Origin: Siphonodentalium dalli | Lineage: Eukaryota > Mollusca > Scaphopoda > Gadilida > Siphonodentaliidae | Length of the DNA stretch: 64,000 bases | Direction of reading: 5' to 3' | NCBI GenBank assembly: GCA_032622095.1 | Contig: CP136061.1 | Span: 94,859,345-94,923,344, forward strand | Position numbers and translations under genes: made by a program | Shown: positions 37,445-48,300 of the stretch, piece after piece | Layout: every line of letters begins with the position of its first letter | Numbering within the stretch: position 1 is the stretch's first letter | Notes under the pieces: model-generated | Told to the model about the DNA's origin: nothing | Database searches by the model: none | What the model saw: the letters and a program-made list of their open reading frames with translations, nothing else

Positions 37445-38801
37445 CAGTGTTCGCGCTGTTGGTGGCCAAATTGGCCAATGGTCATTTTTTTCTCAAAATT
37501 GTTTCAAACTTTTTTTTTACCCCAAATGGAGATGGAAAACTAATTCAAAATAGCTGAATAGATCGACAGTGCCGACGAGGTTAGACGATGAAAGTATTGG
37601 GTTTCATACTTCGGAAATATCGTACCATGAACACCCAAATTTATAAGTTATTGTTACATTATTTTGTAACGGGAGCATTGATTGAAATGGATTTTAAAAC
37701 ACTAATCATCAAAATGCTTAATCTGTACACTGGTGATGTAATTTATTGTTGATTAGGCAGTCTGTAAGATAAAATATGTATATGCATTGTCCCATTATTT
37801 GTGTTGTACAAGCTAGCAGTATTATACTTAACTCAATGGCATGTCAGTTACGCAATGTGTCATAAACTGCCTCCCGTCTTATAACAATAACCTGGCATCG
37901 CATCATAAGAGGTTTGAATACAATTGATATTCAACAGTTATCACCTCACTATAATAAGCAACATTTTTTTTATCTCGGCGAAAATGGTGACGACAACAGT
38001 CAACAACTAACACAGCTCATTACTTTATAAGTTGGTGACCATGGTGTCAACGAGTTATTGCACTTGGTTAAACAGATTAATGTGATTATAATTATATAGA
38101 ATGTTAGTTTCATTGTTTGCATTGATGGCCCAGCCATTTTTAATTTCAATTTCCACCGTCCTTTTTGTATATGGTCAGATATGAAATCTCCTCGTATTTT
38201 TCTTAAATGAATATTGTCTTACATGAATTGATCTGTCTTTAACGTGTGACATAACACATACCTATATGTTCGTATAATATTATGTTTTCAAAGTTGTTAA
38301 CCCTTTGGTGTGTAGAACGACATACATGTCGCCGTACGGTTCGCGAGTGGAATGACATATATGTCGTTTCAGGAAGTGTCATTTTTATGTAGACATAACT
38401 TCAATTAATCATCATATTTATAAATGAATTGTATAGGATATATTTTGATTAATATAATGTCCCAATGTATAAGTGCAATAGATACCACACGTAAACAGAA
38501 AATACACATCAATTAAAACAAATTATTGGACCCTTTTGACCTGAATTTGTTAATAATTATTGCTATGACATTGACGTTAAACTCACGCATGACATCATGT
38601 ATATGACGTTATAAATACTCTCCAATAGGTTAATTATGTTTTCATTCTGAGTAACAAATAAAGTTTAAAACAAATCTTTTATTCATCAATTGTGAACCGC
38701 CAAAAAATGAGGATTTAATTTGGCCAAATTTTTTTTTTTTTTAATTTGGCCAATAAAATTTTCATTTGGCCAAAAGATTTTTTGGTATAGCACGAACACT
38801 G
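37445..38801. mobile_element. hAT-like non-autonomous element, 1357 bp, 8-bp target duplication
   Basis: The duplication GTGATAAC lies at 37437-37444 and 38802-38809. The terminal inverted repeats CAGTGTTCGCGCT and AGCACGAACACTG differ at one base, and both are followed internally by TTTGGCCAA motifs. The CAGTG tip and 8-bp duplication fit hAT. No transposase frame survives. A CCCTTTGGTGTGTAG-type sequence with palindromic ACATACATGTCG lies inside at about 38301. A related tip (CAGGGTTCGCACTGCC) is at 63666. Confidence 0.92.
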
Positions 38802-38809
38802 GTGATAAC

Positions 38810-39517
38810 TGAAATAAACATGATGTAAGCTACGGAACATGAAGCACCTGGGAGTTACAAGAAAGCATACACTTAAATCATGAATGTGGTGTTGTGGAAA
38901 ACAGCAGTTTTGTGGCTCAGGATATTAAATTCTAAGACCTGGTTGAATTTATTTCAAAATCTATGTCAGCATTGAATTTTTAAATCTAAAAATGTTTAAT
39001 AATTCATTACCAATTTACATTTGGGTAGAGTTATTACACATGATGTTCATATTTTTCCTCAAGGAAGATGGCACTAATGATCACGGTTTCATATGTGTGG
39101 ATTAATTTAACACCTGCTTTACTACCATGGGAATACCTGGAATTTCCAAGTCATTGTCTGCTGTTTCCACTACAATCATCATAGTACAATGCACTTAAGG
39201 CACTGCAAATATATACCTGTGTCCTCAAGCATTTATATCAAGAAATTTGGATGAGGGAGGGTTTTGCTATCTTTATTTTCTTCAATGAATGCAGAAATTC
39301 AAAAAGGTGACTATTTTATGGAATTAATTTTGCAATCTATAGAATGTCTCCCATTGACAAGAAGGTAGTATGTCTTCAGCAGAAGCCCATATAAATTCAA
39401 TTGTCAAAAAATGGTACATGAAATTTTTAGCTAAATTTTTGATAGGTTTGAAAAAAAAATTATGATAGCTTTCGATAGGTGATGAGAACACAATATATAA
39501 ATTTTTTGGCCTTTAAA
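38810..39517. other. Intergenic, nothing recognised
   Basis: AT-rich sequence with no assignable feature. Confidence 0.4.
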
Positions 39518-39689
39518 CCCTTTCATGACGGGAGCTGCGCTTAAAGATCATGTGCAATATACACTGGCTTACAGGTCAAGGTAAATATTGTTAGCCAATG
39601 TATTCTCCCTATGGGAGATTCACATATATAAGAGAATGCATTGGCACAGGGTTTTCGTACAATTTCAGGAAGCTCCAGTCATGAAAGGG
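39518..39689. mobile_element. CCCTTTCATGAC-family MITE with a shortened hairpin
   Basis: CCCTTTCATGACGGGAGC is at the left; GGAAGCTCCAGTCATGAAAG, then GG followed by TTAA is at the right. The hairpin at about 39592-39646 has lost part of its left arm. Confidence 0.75.
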
Positions 39690-39959
39690 TTAATATCTAA
39701 AATAAACAGAAATGCAATCACAGGAAATGCTCTGGAATGTTATCAAATATTACAACACAACACTGGGTGGCAGATGTTAAACTATGACTGCTCTCTATAT
39801 CCATAAGAATTTAATTATTTCCTGAAATGGGAAAATCCCCACCACAGAGGTAGTAATAAGTTACATGTAAGCCAGGTACTAAAAATAGTTAACTTCTTCA
39901 CTGCTAAATGACATCGTGTGCTGAATCTTTGATATTATGGCCATTTTCCATTGGAAAAA

Positions 39960-40530
39960 TATAACGGGAATGTTACGAAAACCCTAAACTGACTGCGTTG
40001 AAAGGCTATTATCATCGCAATCCTGGAACATCTTACACCCATGCAAGCCGACCTTCACTGGCTATGTATCAAAGATTGGATACAATTCAAATAGCAACAT
40101 TTGGTTTCCATCGGATGTTTGTCTCCGATTCCCTTCCAGAATACATTAACAGTCTGATATATCGTACACTCCCCGATGAACTCTTTGTTCAAGTGAATCG
40201 TCCTTACTCTGTCCACAAGGTGCCAATCTTATTAACGTCGGCAACAGAGCTTAGCCTGTCCCGACATCTGGAACTCGCTACCAAATGAAATGCGGCAATC
40301 CTGTTTGCTTACAGATTTTAGATCTTCATTGAAAACTCATATATTCCGACGACGATACCCCGGCTCAAAGAAAACTAACAACAATAACAATCTGATTATA
40401 ATTCCACATATCTATTGATTATTTTGCATGTGCATTAAATTTTGTTGTTTATTTATATAATGTGTAAAGCACTTAGGGCCCCTTAAAGGGGATAAGCACT
40501 ATATAAATACCAAATGTTATTACACTGTTT
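39960..40530 (+). mobile_element. LINE 3' fragment (CR1/L2/jockey-like)
   Basis: With frame changes it reads L-H-W-L, then I-Q-F-K-I-A-T, then S-D-S-L-P-E-Y-I-N-S-L-I-Y, then R-P-Y-S-V-H-K-V-P, then W-N-S-L-P-N-E-M-R, then L-K-T-H-I-F-R-R-R-Y. This is the C-terminal end of a non-LTR reverse transcriptase ORF. The untranslated tail GTGTAAAGCACTTAGGG, then AGCACTATATAAATACC is a typical LINE 3' end. It is 5'-truncated and frameshifted. Confidence 0.85.
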
Positions 40531-40928
40531 CAAATGTCGAGATGCAATGATTCTGATGCACTAATATCTGAGTTACAATTATGGAAAATAGCTGACTGCT
40601 AGTCTTCTGAAGTAGGTCCGTATTCAGTATAGACGTATAGCACACAGCATGACATTTCAAGACCATACTCAGTAGGACGTAAAGCAGTGAAGAGGTTAAC
40701 CTATTCGGTACTAAATGGATTCTCCCAGTCAGTTAAACAGTGTACATCGGAATGGTCTCTTATTGTTTTGCAGGTAATAATATAAATTGACCAAAAAATA
40801 AAAATAAAGAAGGTGTCATATTTATTGAGGGAATTGTTTAGATAATAAGTTCAACAGATATGGTCATTTGTTTAACTTATTATCTGAACATTTCCTATGG
40901 GATAAATAGTCTACTCAGCAATGATGCT
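40531..40928. other. Intergenic with CCCTTTCTATACTAA-like remnants
   Basis: TATTCGGTACTAAATGGATT and a GATAATAAGTTCAAC palindrome (about 40840-40895) are decayed parts of the family at 27726. Confidence 0.5.
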
Positions 40929-40932
40929 TTAA

Positions 40933-41097
40933 CCCTTTCAGTGCCAAGTCCGATTTTTGTATCAACCCATATTTCCTTGATGCCATTTTTCAAATTTATT
41001 GATTATAATAATGTATCACATTATTATAATCAATAAATTTGAAAAATGATCAAGGAAATATGGGTTGATACAAAAATCGGACTTGGCACTGAAAGGG
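40933..41097. mobile_element. TTAA MITE, CCCTTTCAGTGCC variant, with a different central hairpin
   Basis: TTAA lies at 40929-40932 and 41098-41101. The ends CCCTTTCAGTGCCAAGTCC and GGACTTGGCACTGAAAGGG pair perfectly. The centre is a second kind of hairpin, built on CAAATTTATTGATTATAATA and its complement, in place of the GCATTCTC module. Confidence 0.88.
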
Positions 41098-41169
41098 TTA
41101 ATATAGAAATGGTTAAAGCATTGAGAGAAACATTTATATCAAATCTAATGCCCACTAACTTCTCATTAA

Positions 41170-41772
41170 CCCTTTCATGAGGGAGCTGCACTGGGGCAGC
41201 ATTAAAGATCCTGTGCCAGTGCATTATTTTATATATGCAAGTCTCCCATAGGGAGCCTCACATATATAAGATAATGGACCGGCTTTCAAGACCAAGGCAA
41301 ATATTGTTAGGCCAGAGCAGTCTCTTAACCCTTTACCCAACAGAAGGGCCCTGTGCCAATGCATTCTCTTATATATGCGAGTCGACCATAGGTCACCTCG
41401 CATATATAAGAGAATGCATTGGCTTAACATATTAAAAATTATAAAATTGTCAAAGAATGTAGAAAAATATTTTTTTAGGCCAATGCATTCTCTTATATAT
41501 GCGAGGCGACCTATGGTCGACTCGCATATATAAGAGAATGCATTGGCACAGGGCATAACTGTAACTATCACAATGTGGTCAAGGAGCCGGTTCCAATGAT
41601 ATCCATATTTGTATGGTTCTATTGAGACAGACCGAAGATATTTTAGGCTGTTGAAGCTTTATTTGGCCGGTTTTGGCCGGTTTGTTGGGTAAAGGGTTAA
41701 TTATGCAAGACTCCCATGGGAGACTCGCATATATAAGAGAATGCATTGGCACAGGGTCCAGTCATGGAGGGA
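41170..41772. mobile_element. CCCTTTCATGAC-family MITE interrupted by a nested element
   Basis: TTAA lies at 41166-41169 and 41773-41776. Its second hairpin is split: GCAGTCTC, then TTAA, the element at 41329-41696, TTAA, then TTATGCAAGACTCCC. Confidence 0.82.
41329..41696. mobile_element. Nested TTAA MITE, CCCTTTACCCAACA family, with two hairpins
   Basis: TTAA lies at 41325-41328 and 41697-41700. The left end CCCTTTACCCAACAGAAGG is inverted relative to the right end GTTTGTTGGGTAAAGGG. The hairpins at about 41356-41425 and 41482-41550 have TCGACC-type loops. Confidence 0.9.
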
Positions 41773-41946
41773 TTAATCAGATTCATCCACATCTATCTTG
41801 TATTATGACAGTTGAGGATTCCTAATCAGAAATCAAATCTTGGAAGTGATTCCTGCAATTGAATGCCGATAACCAGGTTTAAATCTGCAACTTAATACAA
41901 ACAACATCGTCGACAATAGTCAAAAATGGAAATTTCATGGACTTAA

Positions 41947-42143
41947 CCCTTTGAGTGCCAGGTCCGATTTTTGTATCGACCCATATACCCTGTGCCAATG
42001 CATTCTCTTATATATGCGAGTCGACCATAGGTCACCTCGCATATATAAGAGAATACATAGACCTAACCCAAAACAAACAAAAAAAATTCATTTTTTGATT
42101 TTTTTTAGGGCACTCTACAGATCGGCCCCTGGCACTAAAAGGG
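41947..42143. mobile_element. TTAA MITE, CCCTTTGAGTGCC family, with hairpin
   Basis: TTAA lies at 41943-41946 and 42144-42147. The hairpin is at about 41996-42062. It lies 130 bases beyond the stop codon of gene B, so it may be part of its 3' UTR. Confidence 0.85.
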
Positions 42144-42278
42144 TTAAACAGGAATAATACATGAGAATACCCGACAGATCTATAATGTATATATCTGGTA
42201 TATACTTCATTATAGTCTTGGGAGTGGAAGTCAACAATTGGCTTTTAACGCCAAACAAATATCAGTGTATTTTGTTTG

Positions 42279-42383
42279 CTATCCAGCACTGTCCGTCTCG
42301 GGACGTAGATCCGTTGAATTAGATGAACTTCCGGAACAGTTTTTACTTAAACGCACTACTTCTTCTGATAACGTTTCAATATC
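42279..42383 (-). CDS. GRIPAP1: GRIPAP1 last exon with stop
   Basis: The minus-strand acceptor is CTTTATTTACAG, entering in phase 0. It encodes [16 protein letters not shown], a Ser/Asn-rich stretch, then R-P-E-T-D-S-A-G and TAG at 42279-42281. The mammalian protein likewise ends with a short acidic/polar tail after the R-L-S-K coiled coil. Confidence 0.88.
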   Translation of the reverse strand, partial: DIETLSEEVVRLSKNCSGSSSNSTDLRPETDSAG

Positions 42384-45300
42384 CTGTAAATAAAGAAGAA
42401 TACCAGATTTTACTTAACCCTTTCATGATGGCAGCATTAAAGATGCATAATCCGAACTAAAACTCCCAAATGACTATTTCTTTGGCTTCGGGGGTAAAAA
42501 TATCTGATTCGAGTCCAGGAACCCACCCATCAAAGCTCAGAGTGAACAGATATCGATTTTTGAAATTTGTTATTTCTCGATTTTTTTGTGGCCCAGAAGA
42601 GTTGTCAAACCAATTGTCTCGTACAAAATTGCGGATGAAGATAGATAACTCTAAAATCAAGTCGTAATACAGCCTAACTTCAGGATACGCAAGTGACAAT
42701 GCGGCCATATTCCATAGAACAACATGTTGATAAATAACACATATTGGGAAATTTTATACCATAGTTGACAGCAGTTAGCATTGTTTTGTTGTAATTAATG
42801 ATTCTGATAAAAAAGCGTATTTTGAAGAAAATGTTGTTGTTGTAACTTGATGATATGGGGGACCGTCTGATCGGATTGAGTACCATAAAATATCCTGTGC
42901 CTGTGAATTATTTTATATATGCAACTCTCCCATAAGGAGCCTCACATATATAAGATAACGCACTGGCTTACAAGGTCAAGGTAAATATTGTTTGGCCAAT
43001 GCATTCTCTTATATTTGAAAGGTTCCCTATGGGAGACTCGCATATATAAGAGAATGCATTGGCACAGGGTTTTCACAAAATCTCAGGAAGCTCCCGTCAT
43101 GGTTACGATTTTACTTTATTAGATGTTCCCATCTTAACCATTCCATGACCGGAGCTTCCTGAAATTTTGTGAAAACCATGTGCCAATGCATTCTCTTATA
43201 TATGCGAGTCTCCCATAGGGGGCCTTGCAAATATAAGAGAATTCATTGGCCTAACAATAGTTACCTTGACCTTGTAAGCCAGTGCATTCTCTTATATAAT
43301 TGAGTCTCCCATAAGGAGCCTTGCATATATAGAGAATACATTAGCCTAACATTATTTACCTTGACCTTGTAAGCCAGTGCATTCTCTTATATATGTGAGT
43401 CTCCCACAGCATCAATAAATTCACCCTCTGGGAACCTCATTCTGCTTAGGTCTCAACTGCTATGGGAGACCTAGGATCAGTTTGAAGTTCCCCAGTCCTT
43501 TCACTTAAAGGCCCACTTCATTTTCGATTTGCCAATTATTTTTTTTATAGTGACTTGATATACAATTTTAATAACAATCTATGCCATAAAATATGATTAA
43601 AATGCTAAAATTCATCACTATTTGAAACATCTGTGTCTCAGAAGATGCTCACAGAAAAATAGAAGACTTCCCCCCTTTGTCACCCAGAATGCAACTGAAT
43701 TCAAACTTTTTCAATGGAAGAACTCTATCTTTAATATATAGAGTTATTCCCCCTGCATTGAAAATAATACTGATTTTTACTTCAATCTTGATGACAAAAC
43801 GCATTGGCAACTCAATAAAAACAACATGTCCACAGTTGATAATACAATGTTTTGGAGCTTCCTCTTTCAAATGGTATATAATATGGCATACATTTAATAT
43901 AATGTAATTAGGGGGTTCAAAAATTAAGTGGGCCTTTAAATGCATGCATCTGATTGGTCAAGGTGCTTAGAATCACTTTGTTGCGACAATCTCTAGGGAA
44001 ATCTGAGGGAAGTGTCATTTCCAACATCACAACGTGAAGTGAGACTTTAAGAAACTGGGTGATTCCCACTGTCGCCCCACATCATGAAATCATTTTGTAA
44101 ACACGTTCATAGTTACCATACTGCGAAAACAAAATTAATGAATAAGATTGACCAGTAAAAGTATTCTCCTTCATAACAATATGCCAGGCGAACAATCAGA
44201 TGAGTGGGAACCAAAATTCGACCAAAATTTAAATAACAAACCTATAAGCACAACCGAAGTACTCTCAAGCTTGTCCAAACTGAAAAATAACAAATCTCCC
44301 GGGCCAGATAACAAATCTAACGAGTTTCTCAAAACTGTGATACCTTCTATGATAGACGAAACAGTGAAGCTCTTTAATCAGATTTTAAGCACAGGATATT
44401 ACCCACCAGAATGGAGCAATTCCGTACTTACTGCTATATATAAAAAAAAGGTGATCATCGGGACCCGAATAACTATAGGGCAATAGCTATTACTAATACC
44501 ATAGGGAAGTTGTTCAACAAGATAATCAACACTCGAATTAACGATTATCTGGAGGTGAACACAATTATTAGTGATAACCAATTCGGATTCAGAAAGAACC
44601 ACGGAACCCAAGACTGTATGTTTATACTGAAATCTATTATTGACAAATATAAAAACAAAAACAAGCCGATCTATCTCGCGTTTATTGACTTCAAAAAAGC
44701 ATTTGATTCCGTAAACAGGGAGGCTTTATTCAAGAAACTGGAGAATCTGCAAATCACGGGTAATATATTAGAAATTCTACGCTCAATGTACTCTTCAAGT
44801 AACTACACTGTCAAAACTTCTCTAGGTCTGGCAGAACCATTTACGTCGACAATAGGAGTCAGACAGGGGTGTTCACTGTCACCTACGTTCTTTAAAATAT
44901 TTATAGACGACATTAAAACAATATTTAATGAATCGTGCGGCTCGTGTACTCTACAACAATCAAAAATAAATCATCTTATGTTTGCTGACGACCTCCTCCT
45001 AATGTCTGAAAGCCATAGTGGTCTCCAAAGATCTCTTAATAAAGTTGTTAAATATTCAATCAATAATCATATGCCAATTAACATCAACAAGACTGAGGTG
45101 ATGGTACTAAACCATCATGCCATCATGGACGCATCCTTCACAATTTTAGGACGTGAATTGAAAAGGTGTGACCAGTTTACATATCTAGGATTAATATTTG
45201 AGAAAAACGGAAAGTTCAAACTCGCACAAGAGGCTTTGAGCAACAAAGCACTAAAAGTTATACACAAATTACGACGAGAAATGACAAATCGATATAATCT

Positions 45301-48300
45301 ACCCATACCCCTGGCAATCAAACTATTCAACACGCTAGTGAAACCGATCCTGCACGGAAGCGAAATATGGGCTCCAGAAATTTCACGCAATGATAAATCA
45401 CCCGCAGAGAAGGTACATTTAATCTTCTGTAAAACGATACTCGGCGTAGGGTCAAAGGCGGTTAATCACGCAGTGAGACTAGAACTCGGCGAATATCCGA
45501 TACACTTGGAATGCATATCGCAAGCGCTTAAATTCTTAAAGCGAGTCAGTGAAGGCGACCCCAACTCAATTATCCGTGAAGATTTCCGGTCTAGTGAATC
45601 GCGTAAATCTAAAACCTGACTTCTATCAATGAAGGAAAAATACATTGCATCATTAAATGCACCGAACGGAAGTAGTATGTATATCTCAAATGATTATATT
45701 AATGAAATCACGGAAAGAATGAAAGATGAATACATAAACTCATATATCATTAGCGTGGACAATCCACACAGCAAATTGAGAACGTACCAAAGTTTCAAAA
45801 CCGTATACCGGATTGAACCGTATCTACTAAATATAAAGTCAATAAAAGAACGAGAAAAATTTTGTAGATTGCGAATTAGCTCTCATGCACTGGCAATTGA
45901 AAAAGGCAGATATAAGCGGCCCCCAACGCCCGCTAATGAACGAGTATGCAAATATTGTGACTCAGGGTCTGTTGAAGATGAAAAACATTTCGTTCTTTAT
46001 TGTCAAAAATATGTCGAATTGAGAAAAGACCTTTTCGAGAAACTAGCAGCGATAAACATTATGTTCACAGAAGCCAGCGACTTGGATAAATTTATATATA
46101 TCATGCGAAACGATGAGGAGCAATCCAGTGATGTGATCAGCAAAGCTATGAGCAACTTTTTCATAGCACGCGAGACTACTAACAGTTGAAGTTAGATAAT
46201 ACTCAATCTTTCAAACACCAACTGGCACTACTGACTTAATACCAACCAAATAATTATTGTACAGATGTATATATGTCTTGTGTTAAAATGTGTTATTTTG
46301 CATATTGTTATGTCACCATTATGTATACATGCATACGGCTCTCACGAGCGTCTTTATGCTAATAAATCTAATTATCTACCAATACTAATAGCAATCACAA
46401 GCGCACGTTGGTGCTTATACCTTAGGCGCAGATGACTGATGACGTCATATATTTTTTACTATATTTTCTATAGCAATGAGCCAAATTCTGGTGGCGTGTT
46501 ATGTTTTTTTTGTGAAATTGACAAGTGACTTCCGGTTAGCAACTGTCTGAAGATTGTTAAATTGCGGAATCTGCAGTGGACCAACGAGATGAAAATAAAA
46601 TGTCAACTTCACAACATCCGACGAATTCCCATGTGATTTAGGCATATTTTTCATTTGTTAGCTTAATGAAACCAGAGAAGACGTCATGGTACGGTTCATG
46701 ACATAATTTACGTCATGTTGGCCAGATTCCAGACAAGATTGAACAATCCATGACAATACTTGTCATGTCATCTCCATCGGGGCCCTATGCATGCTGTTAC
46801 ATAAATTATTCTTAGCGTTATGTCGCCAATAAAAATTCGAGGCACAGTGTGTCTGGTTGCTCGACTACGTGTCACATACGATTCATATTATGATATGACA
46901 TTGATCACAAGAGCGTGTGACATTTATAGTATCGGAGATTACAAATTCGGTCGGGAAGTTCGGAAACACCACTTCGGAATTTCTATCGACTCTGAGTTTG
47001 TTGATGAAAGTATATGTTCTAGTATCGTTTTAAATATGTGAATTTTACACCAGCAGTTGCACATAGGTACTGTACTTGAATATATAGTTTACGGGAGTAA
47101 TGTCTTGTTTTTGTGCAATCAAGTAATATTATATAGATAATGCATGGCTTGGAGTTGACTATGCCAAAATAGTGGTCCTCGAGGAGGAATAGTCCACGAG
47201 CCGCAGGCGAGTGGACTATTCCTCCTCGAGGACCACTATTTTGGCATAGTCAACGACAAGTCATGCATTATTTATTATATTATATTATATCGAACATTTG
47301 TTATTGTTTTTTTGTGTGTGTTTTTTGTTTACTTTTTGGTGCTGGTATTGTGTTTGTTATTGTTTTTGTTGTTGTGTTTTTGGTGGTGGTGTTGTTGTGT
47401 TTTTTGTTGTGTTTTTGTTTTGTATTTTGTTGTGTTTTTGGTGGTGGTGTTGTTGTGTTTTTGGTTGTGTTTTTGGTGGTGGTGTTGTTTTTTTTTTTGT
47501 TGTGTTTTTTTTTTTGGATTTTGTTGTGTTTTGTGTTGTGTTTTTTGTTGTCATTTGGATTATCTTCTGCAAATCTATGATCACTCATTTCGACAGGCAA
47601 ACTCAATAATTGAAGTAGCTGATAGCAGCCGGTAAGTAAATTAAACAGTGTCTCAGTATGCGCATAGTTAATTCCAGCTACGAAATCGGTCTTGAAATAA
47701 TTGAGTTACGAAAATATCATCGGAGAAAACAAATTAAATTCGAGGAGACATGAGCACAATCTTGCATCAACACCCAATTGAGCCAGAGAAAAATAAAGTG
47801 ACGATTATATTACACATGTATATACGTTTATTAACTCACCATAACAAATTTACAGTATATAATCGAGAAATTTGGATCTAGCATCGAAGCGTGTTTTCTG
47901 GATTTCAACACGGAAGTGTCTACAATTATCATGCGTATTTGAAAACGAGGATCGACCTTCGTCAAACCGGACCGAATGCGATTACTAGTATCTACCGGGA
48001 AATCGGTCTTTCTCGAAGTCTAATGATATACCGATATAGCAAAAACATACAGGATAGTTTCAGATTGACCGTGTGTCCAGGTGGCAATACGATTGTGCAA
48101 ACACAAATTATGTTACTATAAATAGAAAAAGAATAGTAGGTGAGTAGGTGGGCTACTGGGTACTATCATAAAATAGTGTGGCAGTAGGCAGCCAATCAGA
48201 ACGTGAGAAAGTTACGTGAGATATAATATTTAAAGATATGTAATAAATATAGAACTAGTCCAGGAGATATTGGTCGACCTCTGCACCCCCCCCCCCCCCC

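Noticed and set aside
44148-44486. Separate small gene
   Set aside because: It is the N-terminal part of the LINE reverse transcriptase, cut off by a frameshift in an A8 run.
47301-47635. Overlapping open frames of about 75-107 codons on both strands
   Set aside because: T/G low-complexity tract; the frames reflect composition only.
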